From Pseudoneurospora amorphoporcata (Eukaryota; Ascomycota; Sordariomycetes; Sordariales; Sordariaceae): DNA of 64,000 nt. The notes below the pieces were generated by a model, which searched no databases, was not told where the DNA came from, and saw only the letters and a list, made by a program, of their open reading frames with translations. This document shows, in pieces, positions 11,783 to 22,587 of this stretch (position 1 is its first letter; the number at the start of each line of letters is the position of its first letter). The DNA is taken from contig MU859089.1 in the NCBI GenBank assembly GCA_033297205.1, positions 124,001-188,000 on the forward strand. Direction: 5' to 3'. Both the position numbers and the translations under genes were made by a program.

Positions 11783-12709
11783 GCGAGTCTACCAAACAAA
11801 AAAGCAACAAGCAAAACGCTAGGGAGACGAGACAACAATAGCCCACCTCCCAAAAAAAGTCCGGAGGTATTGGTTGATGTTGTGGTGATGGTCCCCCGCA
11901 GTCCCGTAAGGGGGCTTAGTAGGGGGACTTGGTGGTTACGGTGGTTGGGAAACGGCGCGCGACGACGCACCAACAATGGCTTTTGTGGACGAAATGATGA
12001 AAAAAGCTAGGAATAGTGGAAACAGGAGCATTCCAACGGACGACCCCCGAGATCGATATACCCAGCCAGCTAGAAAAAAAAGGGGAGGCTAGCGGTCCTA
12101 TGCTTGTCTGACACCTACTCCCCACTCCCTTGCACCACACTTCGGCTCTCTACCCCGGACCGCTCTCCCCGGTCAGTGTTTCTCATATCACCACTCTTGC
12201 AACCCAAACAGGTCAGCAGGTTTACGGGCACCACACGCTCCCTCTTCATCAGTGGCTGGCTGGCTAGTATCTTGAGGGGGCTCAGGTTCGAACCCTCTCC
12301 CGAACTACCTAACTACCATCTTGTACAATATTTTTGTTCTGTTCTGTTCATATTCCGGAGACGTACGCACCATCATCCCGCGCGCGTCTCCTATTCATCT
12401 TGTAGCATCATGTACATAGCGAAACCGGGGTCCCATCAGGAAAAACGGACGGTGATTTCAGCATACGCATACGGGGAGAGGCAGCTACAGAGGGTACGTA
12501 GGCCATTTCAGGGGCGTGCTTAATGAGACAAGAACGTAAAAAGTACATCTCCAAACCGAACCGTATATCCGATTCTTTTCCCCAGAGAACCTCAACAAAA
12601 AGCAAGATTAAACATAATGTTACATCATGTACGACACCTTGGACGTCATGTACGTTGTTATCCCCTATATACCTTCATTTTGTTTCCTATAGCTCATCCC
12701 CATCTTCTT
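11783..12709. other. Intergenic region between convergent TOM20 and TYW1
   Basis: This 927 bp lies between two convergent stop codons and should contain both 3' UTRs. It carries short A- or G-rich runs (for example near 12075-12090) but no recognisable gene. A sequence resembling a tRNA T-arm near 12288 (GGTTCGAACC) has no matching acceptor or anticodon arms. Confidence 0.5.
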
Positions 12710-15184
12710 CTATGGCGCCTCAATCGGCCTACCCTTCCTATCCACCCTCTGATCCCTAGGATCAAACCCGCCGTTACCCCAAGTCGCCCACTCGGGCGTC
12801 GCGGCGCCCATGTAGTCCTCAGGGGTAAAGTCGCCATCGGGTCCCTTCTCCTCAAGCAGCTTGAAGAACTTCTCATAGTCGATAAGCGTATGCCACTTCC
12901 CATCGACGTTGAACCGCTCGCTAGCCAGCAGTATGCAGCAGCTGTGCGCGTGCTCGGCCGCGATGCCGTACTTGAGGCCGCGCTTGTTCAGCGCCTTGTT
13001 GAGCGCGACTACAAAGTCGCACACCTCCTGGTAAAACGGCACGTTGGCCATGGTCAAGCCGGCGCTACCGGCCGTCGACGTGCCGCAGTAAGTGACGCCC
13101 TTGATCTCGACGAAGCAAGGGAGACCCTTCTCGACCAGATCCGCGTACCCCTCGACCTCGTCCTCGAGGTTGAAGTCCTTGACCAGCGTGAGGCGGAATA
13201 CGGTGCGTTGGCGGAAGCGGCGCTCGCGCAGGATGTCGAGGCAGCGCTGGAAGCGCTCCCAAAAGTCGCGGTGCAGGGGACGGTCGATGCGGCGCAGGGA
13301 CTCCTTGTTGGAGGCGTCGATGCTGACGTACAGCTGCGTGACATGCTGCAGGGCGGCGAGCTGGTCCGGGTGCTGGGCGTTGCAGACGAGGAAGGACGAG
13401 ATGCGCTCCCTGTGCAGCATGCCGAGGAACTCGTTGATGTACGGGTAGAAGATGGGTTCGCCGACCAGCGAGAGGGCGCAGTGGCGGATGCGCATGGCCT
13501 CGGCAAAGCGCTCGGCGCGGACGCCGGGCACGCCGCGCATCATCTTGATCTTCTTGTAGTGGTTCTCCTTGACGCCGTTGAAGATGAGGTCGGGAGGGTC
13601 GACGACCCAGCGCCACGAGGTGCCGACTGGGTTGGTGCCATGGCGCCAGCAGAAGACACACTTGTTGGAGCAGGAGAGCGAGGGGGTGGTTTCCATGCAC
13701 TGGTGAGAGTTGATGCCGTAGAAGGAGTACTTGTAGCAGGAGCCGCGGCCGCGGAGGGCGGACTTGGTCCAGCGGCAGATCTTGACGCCGGAGTGAGAGC
13801 CGACAATGGCGTAGCCTTGCTTGGTCAGAGAGGTGTATGTGGGCGAGCCTACGGGCACCATCTCCTTGACGGTAACGGTCGCTGTCTTCTTTGCGCGGAC
13901 GGTCTTTCCGGCCTTTCCGAAGTTGGTGAAGTCGATCGCAATCGGTGCGGCTTGTCCATCTCCCTGTGTTTGTTTGATGATGCGTCCCAAATCTTCGACG
14001 TCTTCGAGGGTCTTCTTGGACTCGGACTCCTCGTACACAACCTCACCGTCATCCTCCGCGATATCTTCGTCGTCGCTTTCGATGGGCTCGCCAGAACCGG
14101 GAAAGCCCTCTCCAAGACTTCCAGTTTGCTCGATCATCTTGAGAACGTCCACCACTCCGGTTTGCCACTCCGACAGTCTCTCCTTACCGTCCCGCTTGTA
14201 GTCGCCCATGCCGAGAGGGAATGCGCGCTTGCGCCCTGTAAGCTTGGCCATCCACTTGTCCACCTGCTTAGCCTGCACGCAGTAACCCTCCTCCTCGGTA
14301 GGCCATCCATCTCTATCGCCATATCCAAACACTGAATATCCAAGAAGCGGCGCCAATGGGGATGTGTCGATGCGGAAGTCGTGATGTGTCTCGTCCAAAT
14401 GCGCAAGGAAGGTGTCGTTAATGGAATCGATGTTATAGCTGGGAATAAGAAGCAGGTAGAAGTAGTCGACCGGACCATCTGCAGTAGCCTTCGGGGGCGA
14501 AATGAAATATTCGTCGTAGTCAATTTCGGCGAGGTCGAGCACCTGGGGGGCCAAGAAGTTGCTCTCGGTGTCAGATTGTCCAACGAGCAAGTCTCCGAGC
14601 TCCTTCGCAAAATCCTTGGTGTATCGTTCCGTGTTGCCCGTGAGTGACGAGTAGAAGACGAGGACCTGAATCTTGCGCGGCCCTTCGCCTTCACTACCGC
14701 TGTCGTTTCCATTCGTTCCCTTCTTCGTGCGGACCTTGTCGCCCTTTATCCTCTTGGGACCGCCATTGGAAGCCTTCTCCTTCTTTGCAATGCCAGTCTT
14801 CAGCTTGACTTCCTTCTCGACGCTCGCAGTTTCCTTCGTCTTCTTGTCGGTTTCGTAGATCTTGGGCAGGACGAGCAGCTCTTGTCTCGGTTCCGAGTAG
14901 AGATGGAGGTACGTCCTCAGTAGGCCCAATAGGAAAACGACAGAGAGTAGCATTGGGATCCGGTGTTCGTGCCACAGTTCCACGGCATCTAATATAGGTC
15001 GGCGCAAAGGGTACAATTAGCTTTCGCAACCCAATGCGACTCCGGTGTCACCCCAATGTCGTCCACTGATACACGCGCAGGCAAGAGAACCGAGAGAGAA
15101 CAAAAACACTTCGAGATGGGATGACATACAGCGAGCAACCTCGGCAACGGTCACCGGGTCCACAAGCGGGATTTCGAAAGCCAT
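12710..15184 (-). CDS. tyw1: tRNA wybutosine-synthesizing protein 1 (TYW1), flavodoxin-radical SAM enzyme
   Basis: Two exons (15130-15184 and 12710-14988) encode 777 residues. The first exon gives MAFEIPLVDPVTVAEVAR; a GTATGT donor and a 141-nt intron follow. An N-terminal membrane segment (about 29-49, IPMLLSVVFLLGLLRTYLHLY) suggests anchoring, probably at the ER. A flavodoxin-like domain starts near residue 125 (VLVFYSSLTGNTERYTKDFA) and runs to about 300. An acidic linker leads to the radical SAM domain with the CX3CX2C cluster motif CSNKCVFC at about 457-464. TYW1 condenses pyruvate with N1-methylguanosine-37 of tRNA-Phe to form the tricyclic 4-demethylwyosine core of wybutosine. The C-terminal region holds the conserved VEIKGVTYCGTSTA segment. 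All key cluster cysteines are present. Confidence 0.95.
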
Positions 15185-15730
15185 GACTGGCTTGGTGTTG
15201 TTGGTTTCCCTGGACGGGACAGGTTACGGCATACGCAACCGAGTTTGTGAATGTTTTGTGTTGTTCAAAGATGAAGGGCGCTCGTGAAACTTTTCGGGGC
15301 GCCTCCAGCGCACAGTGGAAAATCTTGCCCCGCACTAGGATGGAGCTACAGAAAAAGAATGGGGCCTTTCAAGATCCCTGCAAAGGTCGTTATGGAGTTG
15401 CCGTTTTTTAGCGCCATGCGGGGCCTGGACCCAGGGGGCGTGTATCGAACAACACCATGAAGACTTCCCCGCCGCGACTCTTGAACAAGAGAAGAGGGAT
15501 GGTAGCATTGCTGCAGTTCGAGAGTGTGCGTCTTACAGAGGCATGAAGGTATTCATTTCAACTTGTACACGGAATGGGAAGTGTCTGTTCTTTTTGCAAG
15601 CTGTACTGTACAATTTGACTCATCAAGAGCATCCCATATGAAACGTACCCAATGTCACGCTCAAGCTGTATCCAACCAAGATTTAATGGAGAGATCTATC
15701 AGAAAACCACAAGGCGTCCATATCAAGCTC
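15185..15730. other. Intergenic region (TYW1 promoter / TMEM42-like 3' flank)
   Basis: This 546 bp lies between two minus-strand genes and should contain the TYW1 promoter. No RNA gene, repeat or additional coding region was recognised. Confidence 0.5.
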
Positions 15731-16937
15731 TTATCGTCCCCCAACAACTTCATCACTGTCCTCCTTCTCAACATCATCCACCACCAGTATCCCATCACCT
15801 TGTCTTCCACGACTCCCCGACCCCTCAGCCTGAACAGCAACACGCTTATACGTCCCCAACCCATCCTCGGCCAATCCTTCCGCCGAGGCGCCCACGGATG
15901 CAGTAGCATCATTGTTGCCTCTGCCACTGTGACTGCCAGTACCATGTCCCTCGTCTCCATCCTGTTTCGTGTCTTTAGTCCCTTCGCTCTCATCTTTCCG
16001 TCCGATAATCACGTTCCCAGCAACCAGCATAGCGGCGCCCGCCCACCACATAGGCGGTAACGCCTCGGAGAAGATGACAAACCCGAGCATGGCGGTGATG
16101 ACAAAGTTGGACGAGGTGTTCATGATGGACACTTGCGTGGTGGAATGACCGCGGGCGAGGGCTTGGGTGAAGAGGGTCCACATCTGTAAGAGTGGTGAAA
16201 AGGTGAGTATGGGTGAAATGAAGAAAAGGGATACCAGTGAAGAGAGATTGAACTTACTATACCGTTAAATACGAGGTTCAGTCCGAAGAAGATCTATCAA
16301 CGTAAAAAATATCAGGTTAGCTCTCATGGTCTCTTCACATCAGCAGCAACATAAACGGTCAAGTCACAACAGCACTTACTCCTCTAACAATAACCTCAAT
16401 CATCTTCTCTTCCTCGGTAAGGTGCAGCAGCCTAGCAATAGCCTCGGAGAAGGTCGAAGTGAGTTCCGTAGTTGTCCTAAACATTCAACATTATGAGCCT
16501 CTTGAAGTCATCACAACCACATTATGTCATTAACGATCACAATCATAGACTTACAACTTCGCAAAAGCCCCGTTAAACGCAGCACAAGCTCCACTAGCCA
16601 CGGCAAGCACAATCCACTGATTCCGACTTGCCCAAGTTGTCTTCTCTATGGGCTTAGTGGTGGCAGCAATAGTAGTTTGAGCATGACTGCCATCCAACAA
16701 CGGCCGGCGTTCATCCTCGTCCGCTAGCACTCGCTGAGCGGAATCCATCTTTTTAGCTGCTGCAGGTGGTCTTCCTCTCCTCTTCACAGCTGGTTTGGGT
16801 TGTTGCCCCGTTGAAGTTGATGTAGCAAATACTGTCGATGGTGATGCAGGTAAACCTGTTGTTGATGATGCTGATAGTGATGGTGAGTCGGTTGCGGTGG
16901 CGCCGGTGGGGTTGAGGCGGGCGCTGCGGCGTGGCAT
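15731..16937 (-). CDS. TMEM42/EamA-like multi-pass membrane protein
   Basis: Four exons (16555-16937, 16380-16476, 16258-16293, 15731-16183) give 322 residues. Introns are 74-86 nt with GTAAGT donors and in-frame junctions. The N-terminal 95 residues are Ser/Thr-rich with a basic patch (KRRGRPPAAAKK). The core has about four hydrophobic helices: WIVLAVASGACAAFNGAFAKL, a short one around IFFGLNLVFNGIMWTLF, SSNFVITAMLGFVIFSEALP and MWWAGAAMLVAGNVII. The pattern 'NxxMWTxF...ALAxGxSTTxVSxxNTxSNF' matches the TMEM42 branch of the drug/metabolite transporter (EamA) superfamily. The tail of about 90 residues is acidic and low-complexity. The substrate is unknown. The frame is open upstream of 16937, so an earlier start is possible, but MPRRSARLN is the first good ATG. 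Confidence 0.85.
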
Positions 16938-17914
16938 TATTGCGAGATGGGACCGAAAACAAGGCAAAAGCCGAATGCGGCGGGGCGGACGGGGACGGGA
17001 TGGAACCGGAAGAAGTGGGTTCTGCCAGGCGGGTTGCCGGCTTGGGCTGACGGATGGTTGATGTACATAGACAGGAGCTTGCCCAAGAAAGTGCAGACGT
17101 TGGTACACGTATTTAGGCTGCTGCTCTGATTTTTTTGTAGCGATGTTGATTGGTCAGGGTTGAAGGTGCCAGGAATGCGCCCCCTTTTTTGTAAAGCAGC
17201 GCGGGTGGCGGCCTGATGATAGACATTGGAATGACTCCTGCTACAAGAAACTGAAAGCTCGTAATGAGAATCACAATGTATTCATGTCGTTGTCGAGCTC
17301 AGAACAGAGGTTTTTTTGCTCATTTTTCACCAAGTGATTATAGGCACATTGTAAGCACCGATTTTTATATGCCAATAAAAGGTTGAACTAAAAGCCATTA
17401 GATGCAGGCGTGAGCCCAGAAACTATCAATATTTCTAGAAAACCGGAATGGGATATCTTGGTGTGTCAAACTGTGAAAACCTGTTCCCTTTAATCGTTCG
17501 TCGGGATTTCCCGAAGCCCAAATTTCGCAAGAAAAACGCCGTTCGAATGCGATCCGATGATGTCTGCTGCATTCCCGAACCCAACGCCAGCTCCTTTCTG
17601 ATGAGTGTGATGAAGTAAAATCATAACGAAAGCCTGAAAGCAAAAACCATAAAGCAACCCGTCCCAGCGCAAGCTAAGTGCATCCCGCAAAACCGCCGGT
17701 CTTATCGTTTGGACGTTTCCTTCCGCCCACTCTTGAGGAGTTTGCCCACTTCGAAGAATCGTGGTAATGTTTGCCGCATCCCCAACGCTCCCTCTCGGCG
17801 GGATAATCGAAAATGCCACTCTCGTGGCCCATAGGTAGGGCGCTTTTTCTTTGAAGTGATGTTCCTGTTTGACAAGCGTGAACCGGTTGGGACCTGTTTT
17901 CGACCGCCTCCGTC
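16938..17914. other. Intergenic region (TMEM42-like promoter / TFIIA gamma 3' flank)
   Basis: This 977 bp lies between two minus-strand genes. The right half is moderately AT-rich with runs of T (for example 17312-17320). No gene, RNA or repeat was recognised; a 109-codon minus frame at 17490-17819 has no support. Confidence 0.5.
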
Positions 17915-18601
17915 CTACTTCTCGTCACTGCGCTTCGCGCTGCAGCTCACGATCTTGACCTTGTCTGCCGTAACCACTGACTGACCGCCATCCATCTTGA
18001 AGGTGACGTTCTTGATGAGGAAGGTCCAGACTTCGTCGCAGAAGCGATAAGTATCAAGAGATCCCTGTATGTTACTCGCCGGCAAGATGCCAGCAACAGT
18101 TAGCCATCTAGCTTTCTGATAGCACAGTGTAATGGGGTGCTCGAGCACACGGGAACGGAAGGGTATGTATAAGATGTATTGGTTCTGTATTTCTGTCCAA
18201 AGTGTACATGAGGTCGGGACAAGTCAAGTCCTTCGGTAGGACCGTTAGAGCAGATAGGAGTATTCGTGGGTCGTGTAAGATCCGAAAAAGCAAGATATTC
18301 ACCTTGAAGGTCAAACGGGCCTTGACTTTCTCATTGAGGGCCTCAGTGATAACTCGATCGAACTGCATGAGGACCTTCATCGCGAGTTGGGGATCCATGC
18401 GTTCCGCCCCAATGAGGTCGTCGAGTGCATCGGTCAGGGTCGACCCAAGACTGGAAAGGGTTAGCATACAGATTGTCCTCTGTAATCAGAGGGCGTAGTC
18501 AGCGCCCCAAGTAGCCCTGCAAAAGACCACGGCGAGACTGGCAATATGTACCTGCCATGGCGATACAAATCGTAGTAGTTTGCGTTCCCGTTGGCCGCCA
18601 T
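17915..18601 (-). CDS. toa2: Transcription initiation factor TFIIA gamma (small) subunit
   Basis: Three exons (18552-18601, 18303-18450, 17915-18064) encode 115 residues, the normal length for TFIIA gamma/Toa2. The start MAANGNANYYDLYRHG leads directly into the conserved helical N-terminal domain (SLGSTLTDALDDLIGAERMD, then LAMKVLMQFDRVITEAL) and a beta-barrel C-terminal half (GSLDTYRFCDEVWTFLIKNV, then KVKIVSC). The protein pairs with the TFIIA alpha/beta subunit and stabilises TBP on promoter DNA for RNA polymerase II. The first intron has a GCTAAC branch just before its acceptor. The second intron is long for this window (238 nt, GTGAAT donor). The gene is divergent from the V-ATPase c'' gene. 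Confidence 0.95.
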
Positions 18602-19075
18602 TTTGTCCCTTAAATTCGGTTTACTTGAAATGCGCGGCGACGTTCGGGACGGCGACAGCGATGATAATTCGTTGTTTGTTGATGAAAAGGTGAAGGTTGT
18701 TTAAATAGTCTGGGAGAAAGAAGAGGAAGGCTCAGGGACAATTGGCTGAGTCAGCAGAAGTCGTAGGCAGCGTCATCAGTCACGTGGGGACTGAAGTTAT
18801 AGCGTTGGCAGGCACACTCGGTAGGCCGTCACTGGACCGCAGTGGGATGAAAGTGGTGGAAGAAGGTACGTAGCGAATTGGCGCGTTCCATGTTGGACGG
18901 CCCATCAATCCACCATCCACCCATGAACATCATAGAGGTTCCCGGCTAGCACCTAACGACGATAACAACCAACGACAACAACGGCCGGCTCCCAAGAGGT
19001 CGCACCGGACCTAGTTTGATTTTAACGAAATCGAATCCCTCTGTATTGCTCGACAACCACCACACATTCGCAAAC
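18602..19075. promoter_or_regulatory. Divergent promoter of TFIIA gamma and V-ATPase c''
   Basis: This 474 bp separates divergent starts. Within 46 bp it holds ATTGG (inverted CCAAT, 18741-18745), TGAGTCA (18747-18753, the bZIP site bound by GCN4/CPC1-type factors) and CACGTG (E-box, 18781-18786). The clustering suggests the core regulatory element for one or both genes. Recognition is by motif only. Confidence 0.5.
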
Positions 19076-20029
19076 ATGAGCTTGACGTACGGTGCCGGCG
19101 GCATAGGGACGTCCCTGCTCGTTATTGGAGCTTGTGAGTACACGGCATCTTGGGAATGGCTACATATCCAGCCAGTCGAGCCAGTCCAGCCGGTTGAGCA
19201 CTGACTGAGGCTATGCGCCTGTGCCTTCCCATAATTTCATGGCTAACCAGTTCTTGCAGACATGCTCTTTACCGGCAGCGGCGAGGCGTTCAATGTAGGC
19301 TTCACAATGTTCCCAACATTGCCCACTCTACGCGGCGTCATCCTCTGACACCCATGGAATCTGAATAGGTCGGAGCTTTTCTCGAATCGGTATCACCATA
19401 CGCCTGGGCGGATTTGGGTATCGCGCTTTGCATAGGTCTTTCCGTGGTGGGCGCGGCATGGTATGTTTGGGATTGGCTTCAAGGGTGCATGGCGTCAGCA
19501 AGACACTGGGCTAACCACAGGTTGGTTTACAAACAGGGGCATCTTCATCACCGGCTCCTCCATTCTCGGTGGAGGTGTCAAGGCGCCACGAATCCGGACC
19601 AAGAACTTGATCTCCATCATCTTCTGCGAGGTCGTCGCCATCTACGGCGTCATCATGGCCATCGTGTTCTCCGCCAAGCTCCAACCCGTCACCGGCGAAC
19701 AATACTACTCGGGTGACAGCTACTACACGGGCTTTGCGCTGTTCTGGGCCGGGCTGACTGTCGGCATGTGCAACCTGGTGTGCGGTGTTTCCGTCGGTAT
19801 CAATGGCAGCGGTGCTGCTTTGGCAGATGCTGCTGACCCTACGCTGTAAGTTTGTTGTGGTCGCGAACCGGTTCGAGAGGTTGTCTTGCGTTACTAACGT
19901 GTCATTGTCCGAAATAGCTTCGTCAAGATCTTGGTTATTGAAATCTTTAGCTCCGTCCTGGGTCTTTTCGGCCTTATTGTCGGCCTGCTTGTTTCCGGCA
20001 AGGCCCCCGATTTCGGCAGTACTCAGTAG
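19076..20029 (+). CDS. vma-16: V-type proton ATPase proteolipid subunit c'' (VMA16)
   Basis: Five exons (19076-19133, 19260-19294, 19369-19460, 19537-19845, 19918-20029) encode 201 residues. The junctions restore the conserved order TGSGEAFNVGAFLESVSPYA, LGIALCIGLSVVGAAWGIF and GSSILGGGVKAPRIRTKNLI. The membrane glutamate that carries protons lies in SIIFCEVVAIYGVIM (E93). The last helices include WAGLTVGMCNLVCGVSVGI and FGLIVGLLVSG. The length and N-terminal extra helix distinguish c'' from subunits c (VMA3) and c' (VMA11). It is part of the Vo rotor that acidifies vacuoles. The 35-nt second exon is unusually short. Confidence 0.95.
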
Positions 20030-20415
20030 AGATGGAATGGAAAGAAGAAGAGGTTCTCTTGCTTTCTCTTCTCGCAGGTATCTTGGTATGCACGCAAACA
20101 CAACGCAACACAACTTCTTCGGGCTGCTAGCAATCAGCAGGCTTTTTGGCGCTAGCTAGCGGGTGTGTCTAAGTCTATGTTCAAGGTTAACATTGTCACC
20201 GGCGTTTATTGGAAGAGGCATTGGGATGGTTAAACGATTAGGGCGCGGCCGGTATCATGGCACATGCACAGAAACGGGGGGTAGAAGTTTTCAAATTGTT
20301 TTTGTACAAACATGAAAAAGAGGGCAGTATCGATTTATGGAGTTCATTAGTAACGTGTTCATTTGCCTGGGGATGTGACCCTTGTCTGTTATCTACATAT
20401 CATGTTCTATATCAC
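20030..20415. other. Intergenic region between convergent VMA16 and nit-9
   Basis: These 386 bp lie between convergent stop codons and should hold both 3' UTRs. Nothing else was recognised. Confidence 0.5.
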
Positions 20416-22587
20416 TCACATATCACTTCGTAAACTGCCCATAAGCAATGCTTCCACCTTGGAGCCCTTCCGCAACGGCTCTGGACCGCTAGGCAAAGCG
20501 AGAAGCGCGTTCGCCCCTTTCATGCTTCCTATCATCGAGCTTCTCTGTCCTCCTGTGGTGACCGCGGTCAGCACTCCGTCCCTGTTCACGGAGACAATGG
20601 CCCGGTGATACTCTGGCCTAGATCTATCCAGCGGAAAATCATGGCCTAGTGTCACGGGTACCTTTGGCAAGCCAGATGGCGAGATGCCCGATAGTTGGTG
20701 TAGGGACTGCAGCACAAACAAGTGAAACGTAACCAGCGCCGATGCGGGGTTCCCTGGTAGCGAGAAGATCACCTTGGAAACCCTCTCGCCGTCGTTATCT
20801 TTCACCGGAACGGTCGCAAACGTGGTAGGCTTGCCCGGCTTCATCGCCACCCGACCAAAGTGAATCGTTCCACCCAACGAACGCTCTATCGTCGGTTTGA
20901 GGAGATCCAGCTCCCCCATGGACACCCCGCCCGTCGTGATCACCACGTCAACCTGTCTCAACGCCTGCCGCAGCGTCTCCTCCAAAGTTCCAGCCTTGTC
21001 CCGCGCCACGCCGAGATCAACTACCTCGTACCCCCAGGCTCTTGCCGCCGAAATGAGCGTTGGTCGGTTCGTATCGCGCACCTCGCCCAGCCGCAAGTCT
21101 CCCGCAAGATCATGGTCCACAATCTCATCGCCCGTAGACAAAACGCCCACAACAGGACGGCGGTACACCTGCACCTCGCCAACGCCCACGGCGGCCAGCA
21201 AACCGATCTCACCACCGACGGCAGACACCTGAACTCCCATGCCCAGAATCAGTTGCCCTTGCTTGATATCACTGCCCACCTCCCTTACATTCTCGCATTC
21301 GTGGACTTGATCCGCCGCAAGAATCTCCACTTCCTTCTCCTCTTCCACTCCATCCTCCCCAGTCTTCACCGTCGACACCAACACCGTATCCTCAACCATA
21401 ATAACCGACGTCGCCCCCGGCGGCAGTGGCGCGCCGGTAGTAATCCTCGCAACTTCACCCTCCTTAAGCGTCGGCATATCCTCGCCCGGAGCAGCATGGG
21501 AAACGGAAACAACGGGAAACACTCCCCTCATGTTCCCGTCCTGGGGAACGACTACTGCGTAGCCGTCGACGATGCTGGCGCGGAAGGCGGGGACGTTTTC
21601 GCGCGCTGAAACGTCCTGCGCCAGAACGGCGCCGACGAGCGAACACCCGACCTTTGCCGTGACGATCTGAGGAGAGGGTGTGTGCTGCGCTATTTGGGAG
21701 AGCGCTTCGGTGACGGAGAGCATTGGATAGGGAGATTCGCGGTGGCGACGGCTGGGGCCGAGGGTGGGATCGTTGGATTTGGGATTTGAGCTTGAGGAGG
21801 GGGTGGTGTGACGGACTAGGGCGCCGTGGTTGTGGCCGTGGTTGTGACCGTGACTATCGCCATGGCCGTGGGCACCACATCCACCACCACCACCTCCTCC
21901 TCCTCCTCCTCTTCCTCTGTGTCCCCCGTGGCCATGATGCTTATGTCCGTGTCCGTCTCCGTGTCCATGTCCATGACCATGTCCACGTCCACGTTCACCT
22001 CCTTGCCCTCCCTCAACTCCCGCCTCCTTCTCCAACCTCTTAACTCCTCCCACATGCAAAGCCCTAGAGTTAGCCCCAGCAGCCTGCAAACAAGCATGCG
22101 GCAGCAACTTGATCACCGCCTGCAGATTCTCCCTGGCACCCTTTGGAGACCCAGGCAGCGTAATGATAACGGTACCATTCCTGACGCCAGCCACAGGCCG
22201 CGACATCATAGCAAAGGGCGTGACTTGCAGCGAAGCCGCCAGCATGCCGTGAACCAGACCGGGAGCTTCCTTGTGTAGGAGAGCAGAGACGGCTTCGGGG
22301 GTCTGGTCGGACACGGCGAAGCCGGTGCCGCCTGTGGTTACGATGAGGTTGACTTCCTCGCCATTGGAAGTCTTGTCGGTCCAGAGCATGATTTGCTTCT
22401 GGATTTGCACGACATCGTCGGGGACGATTTTGGATTCATGTACCTCCCATTGCGAACCATGTTGTTGTTCTTCGAAGACCTGGCGGAGAGTGACGTCGGC
22501 CGAGTCCGTTGCGGGGTCTTGGGCTGCTGTGGTTGAGACGATGAGGATGGCTGCTTTGAGCGCTGCTGGAGTGGTACTTGAGGACAT
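20416..22587 (-). CDS. nit-9: Gephyrin-like molybdenum cofactor synthesis protein (MogA-MoeA fusion)
   Basis: A single exon encodes 723 residues from the ATG at 22587 (MSSSTTPAALKAAILIVSTT). Residues 1-175 form the MogA-like G domain (TTGGTGFAVSDQTPEAV around 85-100, LPGSPKGARENL around 144-155), which adenylylates molybdopterin. Residues about 285-723 form the MoeA-like E domain (SIVDGYAVV, GVLSTGDEIVDHDLAGDLRL, RDTNRPTLISAARAWGY, TTGGVSMGELDLLKP, FSLPGNPASALVTFH), which inserts molybdate. The G-then-E order is that of animal gephyrin and the reverse of plant Cnx1. Between the domains lies a His/Gly-rich linker (about 199-256). Loss of the Neurospora gene (nit-9) abolishes nitrate reductase and xanthine dehydrogenase activity. 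A tandem GATAAGATAAG lies about 150 bp upstream. Confidence 0.94.
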   Translation of the reverse strand: MSSSTTPAALKAAILIVSTTAAQDPATDSADVTLRQVFEEQQHGSQWEVHESKIVPDDVVQIQKQIMLWTDKTSNGEEVNLIVTTGGTGFAVSDQTPEAVSALLHKEAPGLVHGMLAASLQVTPFAMMSRPVAGVRNGTVIITLPGSPKGARENLQAVIKLLPHACLQAAGANSRALHVGGVKRLEKEAGVEGGQGGERGRGHGHGHGHGDGHGHKHHGHGGHRGRGGGGGGGGGGCGAHGHGDSHGHNHGHNHGALVRHTTPSSSSNPKSNDPTLGPSRRHRESPYPMLSVTEALSQIAQHTPSPQIVTAKVGCSLVGAVLAQDVSARENVPAFRASIVDGYAVVVPQDGNMRGVFPVVSVSHAAPGEDMPTLKEGEVARITTGAPLPPGATSVIMVEDTVLVSTVKTGEDGVEEEKEVEILAADQVHECENVREVGSDIKQGQLILGMGVQVSAVGGEIGLLAAVGVGEVQVYRRPVVGVLSTGDEIVDHDLAGDLRLGEVRDTNRPTLISAARAWGYEVVDLGVARDKAGTLEETLRQALRQVDVVITTGGVSMGELDLLKPTIERSLGGTIHFGRVAMKPGKPTTFATVPVKDNDGERVSKVIFSLPGNPASALVTFHLFVLQSLHQLSGISPSGLPKVPVTLGHDFPLDRSRPEYHRAIVSVNRDGVLTAVTTGGQRSSMIGSMKGANALLALPSGPEPLRKGSKVEALLMGSLRSDM
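21820..21993 (-). repeat. His/Gly-rich low-complexity linker in the gephyrin-like protein
   Basis: This stretch encodes HGHGHGHGDGHGHKHHGHGG followed by a run of Gly, a single Cys and more HGH/HNH units. On the plus strand it appears as CCATGTCC/GTCCGTGT repeats and a (CCT)n/(CCACCA)n run near 21885-21915. The histidine density resembles that of metal-binding linkers in metallochaperones; metal binding is inferred, not shown. Confidence 0.8.

Noticed and set aside
12240..12320. tRNA-like T-arm (GGTTCGAACC) downstream of TOM20
   Set aside because: No acceptor stem, D-arm or anticodon stem can be paired around it.
21723..22278. Plus-strand Ser/His-rich open frames opposite nit-9
   Set aside because: They are mirror frames of the His/Gly linker of nit-9 on the minus strand.
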